A DNA stretch of 40,301 nt from positions 1 through 40,301 of the forward strand of contig JACQSA010000020.1 in NCBI GenBank assembly GCA_016206145.1, read 5' to 3'. A program made the translations under genes and the position numbers. This DNA comes from Candidatus Uhrbacteria bacterium. GTDB lineage: Bacteria; Patescibacteriota; Patescibacteriia; JACQRZ01. How positions within the stretch are numbered: position 1 is the first letter of the stretch; every line of letters begins with the position of its first letter. The notes beneath the pieces are model-generated. The model had not been told where the DNA came from. It made no database searches and saw nothing but the letters and a program-made list of their open reading frames with translations. Positions 1 to 8,042 of this stretch are shown here, in pieces.

Positions 1-1
1 G

Positions 2-73
2 GTCGCCAAAGGCGGCAATCAAGGGATCAAGTCCTTGGAAAAAGACCCATCTCATAAAAACATCACAGGATAG
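2..73 (+). CDS. Possible 3' end of an upstream protein gene
   Basis: Frame 2 is open from the window edge to a TAG at 71-73 and reads as a plausible polar tail ending in KDPSHKNITG. No family can be assigned from 23 residues. The remaining bases up to 195 are AT-rich, and I see no clear RNA gene or terminator in them. Frame 3 is also open into the next gene but has no start codon, so the choice of frame is uncertain. Confidence 0.25.
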   Translation, partial: VAKGGNQGIKSLEKDPSHKNITG

Positions 74-194
74 ACCAGTAAAAAACGTTTCTCTACAGTC
101 TCAATCTATATATTTTAAATTACTTTACTTATCTTTTGGAAACGGCTATGATTATAGAAAAGGGACTTCTGTAATATATATTCATTGGTTCATT

Positions 195-857
195 ATGGCA
201 AAATCACTAGAGCGAAATAAGGCCCTCCTACTCAGGTCGCAGGGAAAGAGCTACAGTCAAATAAAGAAAGAGGTTCTCGTAAGTAAAGGCACTCTTAGCA
301 GTTGGCTAAAAGGTTATCCTCTTAGCACGGAGCGTATTTCCGAACTTCGAGATGTGAACGCTGTCCGTATTGAAAGATATCGTAACACGATGCTAAAAAA
401 AAGAGAAGCAAAATTTGAAACGGTATATAATAAAGAGCAAAAGCTTCTTGCATCTTTTTCCAATAGAGAATTATATCTTGCTGGTCTCTTTTTGTATTGG
501 GGCGAAGGTTCAAAAAATTTGCCATATAGACTTTCCCTTTGTAACACAGACCCAATTTTGTTGCGCTTTTACATTAAGTGGATCACGAAAGCGCTTGGAG
601 CATCAAAAGACATGATACGAATCCACCTCCAGCTTTACAATGATATGAATGTCTATGATGAGACTAACTATTGGTCTGACGCCTTACTTATTCCTAAATC
701 CCAATTCATAAAACCGTATATCAAAGCAACATTTAAATCCTCAATTACGCATAAGGGGTCTTATGGGCACGGAACTTGTGCGATTGTTATCCATAGTGGT
801 AAGCTTGCAATGAGGGTCCATGCAGGGCTAAAATTTATTTCTAATTCTTTGATATAA
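195..857 (+). CDS. HTH protein with LAGLIDADG-like endonuclease domain
   Basis: Residues about 8-40 form a helix-turn-helix of resolvase/transposase type (GKSYSQIKKEVLVSKGTLSSW). Residues about 92-105 (ELYLAGLFLYWGEG) match the LAGLIDADG helix with its acidic end, followed by LSLCNTDPILLRFYIKWI, typical of the strand-helix part of that fold. Proteins of this shape are, in established knowledge, homing-endonuclease relatives that may act as DNA-binding regulators or as nicking enzymes in mobile DNA. The 220-residue length fits a single LAGLIDADG repeat, which would work as a dimer. The ATG at 195 is the only start in this frame. It stands alone 44 bp upstream of tRNA-Ile, a common neighbourhood for mobile genes. 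Whether it cuts DNA cannot be told from sequence. Confidence 0.65.
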   Translation: MAKSLERNKALLLRSQGKSYSQIKKEVLVSKGTLSSWLKGYPLSTERISELRDVNAVRIERYRNTMLKKREAKFETVYNKEQKLLASFSNRELYLAGLFLYWGEGSKNLPYRLSLCNTDPILLRFYIKWITKALGASKDMIRIHLQLYNDMNVYDETNYWSDALLIPKSQFIKPYIKATFKSSITHKGSYGHGTCAIVIHSGKLAMRVHAGLKFISNSLI

Positions 858-901
858 GTAAGAGCGTATCCACGTCAATCTGTATAAATTTCTAATTGAT
901 A

Positions 902-976
902 CGGCCTGTAGCTCATTGGCAGAGCAGTGGCCTTATAAGCCATTGGTAGAAGGTCCGATTCCTTCCAGGCCGACCA
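902..976 (+). tRNA. tRNA-Ile (anticodon TAT)
   Basis: A full cloverleaf can be drawn: acceptor CGGCCTG/CAGGCCG (7 bp), D arm GCTC/GAGC, anticodon arm GTGGC/GCCAT with loop CTTATAA (anticodon TAT at 34-36), 5-nt variable loop, T arm GAAGG/CCTTC, discriminator A and encoded CCA. TAT decodes AUA, which most bacteria read with a lysidine-modified CAT tRNA. The T loop is TCCGATT, with C where U55 is nearly universal. It lies 46 nt upstream of the unknown gene that precedes valS and may be transcribed with it. Confidence 0.88.
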
Positions 977-1021
977 AAAATTGTTGATTCTATTTTATGA
1001 AAATTCACGTTGATAAAAGCT

Positions 1022-1543
1022 ATGTCTGATTTTAAAGATCGACTTGAGAGTATCATTCGCGGAGCGCAGACATCACCTTTGGACCAAAAAGCAATTACAA
1101 GGCAATTATCTGCGGGCGACCACAAAGATGTAAGGGTGGGGGATTATGGAAAAATCTTTGATGACATGATGAGAACAATTCGCAAGATCGCACTCCGCTA
1201 TGGCCAAGAATCCTTTCCTGATGAAGTTGATGCCACTCAACATGCGCTTGATACATTGGCTACGCTTTGGGATGAATTTTCAAATAGCCATAGGAGCTTC
1301 ATGCGAGGGAAGACTTCTGCAATACTCAATGACAATCAAGCGGCAACGATCGAGCAACGATTTGTACAAGCAATGAACCAAATAATTGAGCTCACGCAGG
1401 ATGAATGGAAAAAGATGAAAAATGAAAAGAAAATGAAAATCTATAAAGATGTGGCAGGATCTCATAGCGCTCTATCAAAATACCAAGGAGGGCATGTGGT
1501 GCGTTTTGTGAAACAAAAATATAAGATGATGAGGGAATTATAA
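1022..1543 (+). CDS. Hypothetical protein upstream of valS
   Basis: A 173-residue soluble, largely helical and charged protein with no signal peptide or membrane segment. I do not recognise the family. The track starts at a TTG (1010), but the ATG at 1022 (MSDFKDRLESII) is preferred because it is the first ATG. The C-terminal third is lysine-rich (WKKMKNEKKMKIYKD), which could suit nucleic-acid or ribosome contact, but that is a guess. It ends 4 nt before valS and follows tRNA-Ile, so it is probably in one transcript with valS and the MazG-like gene. Codon use resembles its neighbours. Confidence 0.7.
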   Translation: MSDFKDRLESIIRGAQTSPLDQKAITRQLSAGDHKDVRVGDYGKIFDDMMRTIRKIALRYGQESFPDEVDATQHALDTLATLWDEFSNSHRSFMRGKTSAILNDNQAATIEQRFVQAMNQIIELTQDEWKKMKNEKKMKIYKDVAGSHSALSKYQGGHVVRFVKQKYKMMREL

Positions 1544-1547
1544 TTAT

Positions 1548-4244
1548 ATGTCTTTGCCAAAATCGTATTGTGCATCCGAGCATGAAGATCGTATCTATGC
1601 TCTGTGGGAAAAATCCGGATTTTTTAATCCGAACAATCTTGGCAAACGAGCGCGTCCTTTTTCAATTGCCATGCCTCCGCCGAATGCCACAGGCACATTG
1701 CATATCGGACATTGCATGATGCTCGTATTGCAAGATCTGATGATCCGCTATCACCGCATGATAGGTGATAAGGCATTGTGGGTCCCGGGAACCGATCATG
1801 CATCGATTGCCACGCAAAATAAAGTCGAAAAACTCCTTGCAAAAGAAGGGAAAACGCGACATGATCTTGGCAGAGAAAAATTTCTTGAGCATGTGGCCGA
1901 GTATGCAGAAAAATCACGAAACACAATACGAAATCAAATCAGAAAAGTTGGCGCGAGCTGTGATTGGTCCAGGGAACGATATACTCTTGACGCAGGCCTT
2001 TCGAAAGCAGTGAGCGAAGTATTTATCCGTATGTATAGTGACGGGCTCATCTACCGAGACTATCGGATTGTACACTGGTGTCCGCGCTGTCACTCCACAC
2101 TTTCTGATGACGAAGTAAAATACAGACCGGAAAAAACAAAATTTTATTACTTCAAATTTGGTCCGGTCGTCATTGGCACTGCGAGGCCGGAAACAAAATT
2201 TCAAGACAAAACGATCGTAGTGCATCCTGACGATCCCCGCTACAAACAATTCATCGGCCAAGAATTTACCGCTGAATGGATTGACGGGCCCATCACTGCG
2301 CATATGATAGCCGATCCCATCGTTGATCCCGCGTTTGGTACCGGAGCAATGACTATTACTCCCGGCCATAGTTTTGAGGATTTTGACTTGGCAAAAAAAT
2401 ACCAGCGGCCTATTGTGAAAATAATTGATGAGGATGGAAATCTCACTAAGGAGTCAGGATCATTTGCGGGCAAAAATGCCCGCGAAAGCAGAGAGGAGAT
2501 CGTGGCAAGACTCGATAAAAAAGGTCTTCTCGACCATATTGAGGAGAACTATGAACATAATCTTTCAGTGTGCTACCGATGCGATACGGCGCTTGAGCCG
2601 CTTCCTTCTTTGCAATGGTTTGTATCGGTATCACAGGCAGTGCCGACGTATTCGAAGTCACTTAAAGATCTGATGAGAGACGCGGTGGAATCGAGCCGTG
2701 TGACCATCATCCCGAAACGATTTGAAAAAACATATTTCCATTGGATCGATAATCTGCGTGATTGGTGCATTTCGCGGCAAATTTGGTTTGGCCACCAGCT
2801 CCCGGTATACTATTGCAAAAAAGAAAAAAAAGGATGCGGAGAAATTATTGTCGCGCACGTAGCGCCTGATACCTGTCCGAAATGCAACACGCCTGACCTT
2901 GTCAGGGACGAGGATACGCTTGATACATGGTTCTCGTCCGGATTGTGGACATTCTCCACGCTCGGATGGCCGGACGCAACAGAAGAAAAGCATGGAAGGA
3001 TGAACAAAACAGGAGACCTTGCAACATTTCATCCCACGTCTGTAATGGAAACGGGATACGACATCCTTTTCTTTTGGGTTGCGCGCATGATTTTGATGTC
3101 AGAGTATGCATTGGGCGAAGAACCATTCCACACTGTCTACTTGCATGGACTTGTATTGGATGTCGAAGGAAAAAAAATGAGTAAATCAAAAGAAGAAACT
3201 CTCATTGATCCTTTGGACGTTATTCCTACGTATGGAGCGGATGCACTGCGAGCAAGCATGGTAGTCGGTGTCACGCCGGGAAATGATTTGCGCCTGAACG
3301 CGGAAAAAATTGCAAGCTATCGCAATTTCGTAAATAAACTCTGGAATATCGCCCGATATATTTTAGAATTTGACGTGGCGGCAGAACCGGAAAAAGACGC
3401 AAAAAAGAAAACAACGCTTTCTCTGGCAGATACATGGATCATCAGCCGCCTCAATGCAACAGTGAGAGAAGCAACCAGTCATATAAAAAAATATCGATTC
3501 TCACAAGCATCGGAAGTATTGCGATCGTTTACATGGGATGAGCTCGCGGATTGGTATATCGAAGTTGCAAAAATCGAAGGCGGAAAAAGAAACATCCTTT
3601 TTTCAATACTGCGCACAGTGCTTGCGCTTTGGCATCCGTTTATCCCGTTTGTCACTGAAACGCTCTACCAGCAATATCGAGAAATCGCAAAGGATACGTT
3701 TGATAAAAAATCCCTACCGCCGGAGATTCTGATGATTCATCCATGGCCGACTGCGCAAAAAAAATATGAAAATAAAAAAGCGGAAGAGGATTTTGGGATT
3801 GTGCAACAACTCATCCAAACCATTCGAAATGCAAGAGTGGAAAATGGCATCACTGCGGCACAAAAAATCCAAGCAGTGTTTTTCAGCTCCACGCGAACGG
3901 ATTTATTACACGCGCATCAACCTCACCTAAAACGTCTTGCGTCATTGGATTTTATTACTGTCCTTGAAAAGGGGGATAAGCCGACAAACGCAGTATTTCT
4001 CAAAGTCCATGATATTGAAGTATATCTTCCGCTGGGGCTCATGAAAATGGAAGATGAAAAAAAACGTATGCTCGCTGACGTAAGAAAAATAGAAACACGA
4101 GCAACAAGCGTTCGGCAACTGCTGAGCGATGGACAGTTTCTAGCAAAAGCACCGAAAAACATTATAAAAAAAGAACAGGAACGGCTCGCGCAATATCAAG
4201 ATGCGCTCGCGCATTTACGTGAACAGCTCACAAAATTTACTTAA
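1548..4244 (+). CDS. valS: Valine--tRNA ligase
   Basis: Class Ia aminoacyl-tRNA synthetase that charges tRNA-Val in the cytoplasm. At 898 residues it is the usual size. The HIGH motif is at residues 52-55 (GTLHIGHCMM) and KMSKS at about 543 (GKKMSKSKEETLIDP). The insert contains the editing domain, with HPDDPRY and the TGAMTITPGHSFEDFDL stretch, and zinc-type cysteines occur in WCPRCH and CGEIIVAHVAPDTCPKC. The C-terminus carries the anticodon-binding domain (DELADWYIEVAK) and a short coiled coil. The ATG is preceded by GAGGG about 9-13 nt upstream, one of the few Shine-Dalgarno-like runs here. It is 3 nt upstream of the MazG-like gene. Two of the six tRNAs in this window are its substrates. 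Confidence 0.97.
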   Translation: MSLPKSYCASEHEDRIYALWEKSGFFNPNNLGKRARPFSIAMPPPNATGTLHIGHCMMLVLQDLMIRYHRMIGDKALWVPGTDHASIATQNKVEKLLAKEGKTRHDLGREKFLEHVAEYAEKSRNTIRNQIRKVGASCDWSRERYTLDAGLSKAVSEVFIRMYSDGLIYRDYRIVHWCPRCHSTLSDDEVKYRPEKTKFYYFKFGPVVIGTARPETKFQDKTIVVHPDDPRYKQFIGQEFTAEWIDGPITAHMIADPIVDPAFGTGAMTITPGHSFEDFDLAKKYQRPIVKIIDEDGNLTKESGSFAGKNARESREEIVARLDKKGLLDHIEENYEHNLSVCYRCDTALEPLPSLQWFVSVSQAVPTYSKSLKDLMRDAVESSRVTIIPKRFEKTYFHWIDNLRDWCISRQIWFGHQLPVYYCKKEKKGCGEIIVAHVAPDTCPKCNTPDLVRDEDTLDTWFSSGLWTFSTLGWPDATEEKHGRMNKTGDLATFHPTSVMETGYDILFFWVARMILMSEYALGEEPFHTVYLHGLVLDVEGKKMSKSKEETLIDPLDVIPTYGADALRASMVVGVTPGNDLRLNAEKIASYRNFVNKLWNIARYILEFDVAAEPEKDAKKKTTLSLADTWIISRLNATVREATSHIKKYRFSQASEVLRSFTWDELADWYIEVAKIEGGKRNILFSILRTVLALWHPFIPFVTETLYQQYREIAKDTFDKKSLPPEILMIHPWPTAQKKYENKKAEEDFGIVQQLIQTIRNARVENGITAAQKIQAVFFSSTRTDLLHAHQPHLKRLASLDFITVLEKGDKPTNAVFLKVHDIEVYLPLGLMKMEDEKKRMLADVRKIETRATSVRQLLSDGQFLAKAPKNIIKKEQERLAQYQDALAHLREQLTKFT

Positions 4245-4247
4245 TAT

Positions 4248-4556
4248 ATGACAACGATCAAGGAGCTATCAGAACGAATTCACGAATTTTGCAAAGAACG
4301 GAATTGGGACAAATATCACTCACCGAAAAATCTTGCAATGTCGGTGGCGATCGAAGCTGGGGAATTGATGGAGCATTTTCAATGGATTGAGAGTAACGAA
4401 GCGTTTGATCATGGCAAAAAAAATTCTTCAGAAATTTCTGATGAAATCGCTGACGTCGCAATTTATCTTTTTGATCTTGCGCGCACGCTTGAGATTGATC
4501 TTGGAAATGCAATTACCAAAAAGATGAAAAAGAATGCGATTAAATATCCGGCATAA
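4248..4556 (+). CDS. MazG-like nucleotide pyrophosphohydrolase
   Basis: A 102-residue all-alpha NTP pyrophosphohydrolase of the MazG/RS21-C6 (dCTPase) type. The metal-binding signature is visible as EAGELMEHFQW followed by EISDEIADVAIYLFDLA, giving the E-x2-E plus E-x2-D pattern that holds Mg2+. Family members hydrolyse non-canonical or surplus nucleoside triphosphates to the monophosphate and PPi in the cytoplasm. The N-terminal KELSERIHEFCKERNWDKYHSPKNLA is typical of the short single-domain forms. It begins 3 nt after valS and is probably the last gene of that operon. A weak hairpin with a short T run (about 4561-4593) follows and may end the transcript. The exact substrate is unknown. Confidence 0.85.
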   Translation: MTTIKELSERIHEFCKERNWDKYHSPKNLAMSVAIEAGELMEHFQWIESNEAFDHGKKNSSEISDEIADVAIYLFDLARTLEIDLGNAITKKMKKNAIKYPA

Positions 4557-4602
4557 AATGAAAAACCCCTTGACTTTCATCAAAGAGTTTTTCTAGTGTC
4601 TT

Positions 4603-4640
4603 AATTCAGCACAGATCTGGATTACCAACCACTGATACTA
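4603..4640 (+). repeat. Degenerate partial copy of the downstream tRNA-like RNA
   Basis: The 15 bases CTGGATTACCAACCA at 4617-4631 recur exactly at 4720-4734 inside the tRNA-like element. Similarity extends upstream (TTCAGCACA-GAT against TTCAGTACAAGAC). The G-rich T-arm-like hairpin and closing stem are missing from this copy, so it looks like a truncated duplicate. Confidence 0.6.
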
Positions 4641-4656
4641 TATCACGACACGATAA

Positions 4657-4685
4657 TTGTGTCAACAAAGAAGAGGGACTATACT
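4657..4685 (+). promoter_or_regulatory. Promoter for the tRNA-like RNA and tyrS
   Basis: TTGTGT, a 17-nt spacer, then TATACT. The expected start at about 4692 lies just before the 10-bp closing stem of the tRNA-like RNA. The same TTGTGT-17-TATACT arrangement drives cca in this window. Confidence 0.65.
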
Positions 4686-4695
4686 ATTATACGAG

Positions 4696-4768
4696 CCTGG
4701 GGGTAGTTCAGTACAAGACCTGGATTACCAACCATGGTCTTGGGGGTGCAAATCCCCCTACCTCCAGG
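4696..4768 (+). ncRNA. tRNA-like structured RNA upstream of tyrS
   Basis: The closing stem is CCTGGGGGTA paired with TACCTCCAGG (10 bp, one G-U). Inside it are a 9-nt single strand, a hairpin AAGACC/GGTCTT plus TGG/CCA with an 8-nt loop ATTACCAA and one bulged T, and a hairpin GGGGG-TGCAAAT-CCCCC stacked on the closing stem. The last resembles a tRNA T arm (T-x-C-A-A-A-T loop), and GTAGTTCAGT resembles a D arm. It fails as a standard tRNA because the D stem is poor, no normal 5+7 anticodon arm forms, U8 is missing and CCA is not encoded. It starts about 4 nt after a predicted transcription start and ends 30 nt before tyrS. It could be a decayed tRNA, a tRNA-mimic leader regulating tyrS, or a novel small RNA. 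Confidence 0.45.
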
Positions 4769-4798
4769 TTTAATTACTCGCGTTGATTTTCCTATAAC

Positions 4799-5986
4799 AT
4801 GCAACACTCCGATTTCCTCACACGAGGCGTAGAAGAAGTGATTATAAAAAAAGATCTTGAAAAAAAACTGCGATCCGGAAAAAAACTTCGGATTAAATTT
4901 GGCATTGATCCTACCGGGAGCCTCTTGCATCTCGGGCATGCGGTTGTGTTGATGAAATTAAAGGAATTTCAAGATAAAGGGCACACGATCATTTTTTTAA
5001 TCGGCGATTTTACTGCGCGCATCGGCGATCCTTCAGGACGAAACAAACTTCGCAGTCCGCTCTCCGAAGAAGAAATCAAGGAGAATATGAAGTCGTATCT
5101 CACGCAAGCATCCACGATCATTGATACAAAAAAAGTAGAACTTCGCTACAACTCCGAATGGTATGAAAAAATGGACATACGCGAGCTTATCAAAATAAGC
5201 TCGCTTACATCAGTCACACAGATCCTTCACCGTGCGGAATTCAAAGAACGAGTAAAAAAAGGAGGCGAAATATCCATGCCTGAAATCCTTTACCCGCTCC
5301 TGCAAGGATACGATTCTGTCGTGCTCAAATCTGATGTGGAAGTAGGCGGTACAGACCAAAGATTTAATCTGTTCATGGGCCGTCAACTCCAAGAACGATA
5401 CAATCAACCTCCTCAAGACGTTTTGATGGTTCCCATCCTAGAAGGCCTCGACGGTAAAGAAAAAATGAGCAAGACGTACGATAATTACATTGGGCTTACT
5501 GAGGCGCCGACTGAAATGTACGGCAAGGTCATGAGTGTGCCTGATACGCTCATGTGGAAATACTTCACATACCTCACTCGTATTCCGCTCAAAAGAATAG
5601 AAACGCTTTCGCGGCAAATCAAAGCGGGCACTGCGCACCCGCGAGATGTAAAAATGGCTCTCGCGCGAGAAATTGTTTCCTTTTTTTACAATACAAAAGA
5701 TGCGCAAGAAGCTGAGCTTGCTTTTATTCAGGTCTTCCAGGAAAAAAAAGCTCCTGATGAAATGCCCGTAATATTTGTTGAGAAAAAAAATCTCTCGCTT
5801 CTTGACTTGCTGATGGTCGCCAAACTTGTCGCAAGCAAAAGCGAAGCGCGCCGCATTATCAGTCAGGGAGGAATATCAATCGATGGTGTTGTATATCGCG
5901 ATTCGGCACAGATACTGCCGCTTTCGCATCAAGGGATAATAATAAAAAGAGGGAAACGGCATTTTGTAAAAATCATGGCGCAATAG
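4799..5986 (+). CDS. tyrS: Tyrosine--tRNA ligase
   Basis: Class Ic synthetase charging tRNA-Tyr. The 395-residue protein has the TyrZ-like start RIKFGIDPTGSLLHLGHAVV (HLGH version of HIGH, residues 44-47), a KMSKT signature at about 222-226 (GKEKMSKTYDNY), and a C-terminal S4 RNA-binding domain (about 330-395, LVASKSEARRIISQGGISIDG). The dimer-interface and tyrosine-pocket region contains LLQGYDSVVLKSDVEVGGTDQRFN, the classic Gly-Gly-x-Asp-Gln motif. The ATG at 4799 fits the family N-terminus. It lies 30 nt after the tRNA-like RNA and is probably read from the promoter at 4657. No Shine-Dalgarno sequence is seen. A separate promoter follows for argS. Confidence 0.97.
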   Translation: MQHSDFLTRGVEEVIIKKDLEKKLRSGKKLRIKFGIDPTGSLLHLGHAVVLMKLKEFQDKGHTIIFLIGDFTARIGDPSGRNKLRSPLSEEEIKENMKSYLTQASTIIDTKKVELRYNSEWYEKMDIRELIKISSLTSVTQILHRAEFKERVKKGGEISMPEILYPLLQGYDSVVLKSDVEVGGTDQRFNLFMGRQLQERYNQPPQDVLMVPILEGLDGKEKMSKTYDNYIGLTEAPTEMYGKVMSVPDTLMWKYFTYLTRIPLKRIETLSRQIKAGTAHPRDVKMALAREIVSFFYNTKDAQEAELAFIQVFQEKKAPDEMPVIFVEKKNLSLLDLLMVAKLVASKSEARRIISQGGISIDGVVYRDSAQILPLSHQGIIIKRGKRHFVKIMAQ

Positions 5987-5997
5987 CCACACTCACC

Positions 5998-6026
5998 TTG
6001 CCCTTTACTCATCCGCAAGATAGAAT
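5998..6026 (+). promoter_or_regulatory. Promoter of argS, giving a near-leaderless mRNA
   Basis: TTGCCC, 17-nt spacer, TAGAAT. The -10 box ends 8 nt before the argS ATG, so the expected start falls within about 2 nt of the start codon. No Shine-Dalgarno sequence is present. Confidence 0.6.
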
Positions 6027-6034
6027 GCACGTAT

Positions 6035-7792
6035 ATGACTTTATACGAAGCAATTCTTGCTGAACTTGCCGATGCTATAGAAAGCTCTATCTCAGACCAG
6101 AGTATACAAATTGACTCTGCAATATTTGAAACGCCTCCCAACGCAACATTGGGAGATATCGCGTTTCCTTGTTTTTCCCTCGCCAAATCCCTCAAAAAAA
6201 ACCCTGTGCAGATCGCGCGGGATATCACAAATGCAATTCACGAAAAAACGTCCCCGCTCATTGCGCGGACAGAAGCAAAGGGAGCATATGTGAATTTTTT
6301 TCTTTCTGCAAAAACGGTTGCCTCCAAAACCCTTGCGGTAACGCTTTTTGATCCGCTCCATGAAATAAAGAAAAAGAAACGCACGCCTATCGTCCTTGAA
6401 TATGTTTCCCCTAATACAAATAAACCTCTGCATCTTGGTCATGTGCGCAATGCATTTTTGGGAGACAGTATTGCGCGCCTCCTGGAATGCACAGGCACAA
6501 AGGTGCATAAGACATGTTTGGTCAACGACAGAGGAATCCATATTTGCAAATCAATGGTGGCGTATCAACATGGGATCAAAGGGACAGGATTAAAAGGACA
6601 GGGGATGCCAACGCCAAAGACAGAGAATAAAAAAGGGGATCATTTTGTGGGAGAGTACTATGTGCGTTTTGAAACAATGGCGAAAAAAGATCCCGCAATG
6701 CAAGATGCGGCCGCAGAATGTCTCAAAAAATGGGAAGCGAACGACACGCGCACACGCATACTCTGGAAAAAAATGAATGCATGGGTGCTGAAAGGCTTTG
6801 ACAACACATTCAAAGAACTTGGTATATCGTTTGATAAAACATACTACGAAAGCGCGATTTACAACCAAGGGCGCGACCTCATCCACGCAGCCTTCAAAAA
6901 AGGCATCTTTAAAAAAGATGAAACCGGCGCTGTGATTGCGCCGCTCGAACAATACAAATTGCCCGATAAGGTGCTTTTGAGAAAAGATGGCACCTCTATT
7001 TACATCACGCAAGATATATACCTTGCATATACACGAGCAAAGGATTTTAATAATAGCCCCACGCTGTATGTGGTGGGATCAGAGCAGGACACGTATTTCA
7101 ACCAGCTTTTCCAAATTCTAAAAATCATGGGGTTTGAGGGGGCGCAAAACCTTGTACATGTCAGCTATGGCATGGTAAATCTCCCTGAAGGCCGTATGAA
7201 ATCTCGCGAAGGCACTGTGGTGGACGCGGATGACCTAATAGAAGAACTCAAAGGAATGGCGTATGAAATTTTGGATGCCCGTGAAGAGAAGTTAAGTAAA
7301 AAAGAACGCGAAAAGCGAACACACACTATTGCGCTTGCGGCGCTCAAATACTATATTCTGGAAGTAAACTCTTCTTCAGATATGATTTTCAATCCGAAAG
7401 AATCAATCTCGTTCCATGGCCGTACGGGACCATATATTCTTTATACGTATGCTCGACTCAAAAGCATTCTAAGAAAATCTCACGCGAAAGAGGAGTTACT
7501 AAAAAAGCAAAAAAATTCCCATTACTCATGGACCGCGGAAAAAAATCTCTTGCTTCTCTTGGCGCAATTTTCTTTTATCGTGGAACACGCAGCACATGGG
7601 CACAATCCGGCAGCGGTAGCAAAATATCTTTATCAGGTGGCAAAAACAACAAATGAATACTACCATGAAAATCCTGTCCTCAATGCCTCCCCGAACGACA
7701 GAAACGCCCGCCTTGCACTCGTGGCCGCCACCGCACAAACTCTCCGGAAAGGCCTCTCACTCCTCGGTATCAGTGTCTTAGAAAAAATGTAA
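6035..7792 (+). CDS. argS: Arginine--tRNA ligase
   Basis: Class I synthetase charging tRNA-Arg, 585 residues, usual length. It has the N-terminal Add1 domain for tRNA D-loop recognition (about 1-95), the catalytic domain with YVSPNTNKPLHLGHVRNAF (HIGH as HLGH), the degenerate KMSKS typical of ArgRS (GRMKSREGTVVDADDL), and the helical DALR anticodon-binding domain at the C-terminus (from about GRTGPYILYTYARLKS). The ATG sits immediately downstream of a -10 box, consistent with leaderless translation. Two small membrane-protein genes follow at 9 and 7 nt, so all three are likely one transcript. Confidence 0.97.
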   Translation: MTLYEAILAELADAIESSISDQSIQIDSAIFETPPNATLGDIAFPCFSLAKSLKKNPVQIARDITNAIHEKTSPLIARTEAKGAYVNFFLSAKTVASKTLAVTLFDPLHEIKKKKRTPIVLEYVSPNTNKPLHLGHVRNAFLGDSIARLLECTGTKVHKTCLVNDRGIHICKSMVAYQHGIKGTGLKGQGMPTPKTENKKGDHFVGEYYVRFETMAKKDPAMQDAAAECLKKWEANDTRTRILWKKMNAWVLKGFDNTFKELGISFDKTYYESAIYNQGRDLIHAAFKKGIFKKDETGAVIAPLEQYKLPDKVLLRKDGTSIYITQDIYLAYTRAKDFNNSPTLYVVGSEQDTYFNQLFQILKIMGFEGAQNLVHVSYGMVNLPEGRMKSREGTVVDADDLIEELKGMAYEILDAREEKLSKKEREKRTHTIALAALKYYILEVNSSSDMIFNPKESISFHGRTGPYILYTYARLKSILRKSHAKEELLKKQKNSHYSWTAEKNLLLLLAQFSFIVEHAAHGHNPAAVAKYLYQVAKTTNEYYHENPVLNASPNDRNARLALVAATAQTLRKGLSLLGISVLEKM

Positions 7793-7801
7793 TCCTTTGC
7801 C

Positions 7802-8035
7802 ATGATCGAAACCATCATCTTCACCATTTTTGGAATACTGTGCGCGATTTGGTTTCTCTTGAGCGCGTTGACCATTTTTCTAATGATCAAATATAATGGA
7901 CTCTCTGTTACTGTCTGGATTATTATTATTCTCTACGGCATTATCACTCTGCCGATCCTCATATCGGGGATATCGGCTACCATGCAAAGCGACATTGACT
8001 ACCAATCGCTTATTCCAAAAATCCTGATACAATAA
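7802..8035 (+). CDS. Small two-helix membrane protein
   Basis: 77 residues with two hydrophobic segments (about 4-28 and 36-60) separated by a short basic stretch (MIKYNGLS), and a polar C-terminal tail. No known family is recognised. It lies 9 nt after argS and 7 nt before the PH-domain membrane protein, so it may work with the latter at the cytoplasmic membrane. The tight spacing and intact frame support it as real despite its size. No catalytic motif is visible. Confidence 0.6.
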   Translation: MIETIIFTIFGILCAIWFLLSALTIFLMIKYNGLSVTVWIIIILYGIITLPILISGISATMQSDIDYQSLIPKILIQ

Positions 8036-8042
8036 TCTCTCC

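Noticed and set aside
1914-2369. 151-aa - strand ORF inside valS
   Set aside because: Lies wholly within the valS catalytic and editing regions on the other strand; no recognisable domain.
4696-4768. Calling the element before tyrS a functional tRNA
   Set aside because: Base U8, a proper D stem and a 5-bp/7-nt anticodon arm cannot be formed together, and the T loop lacks U55; listed as tRNA-like RNA instead.
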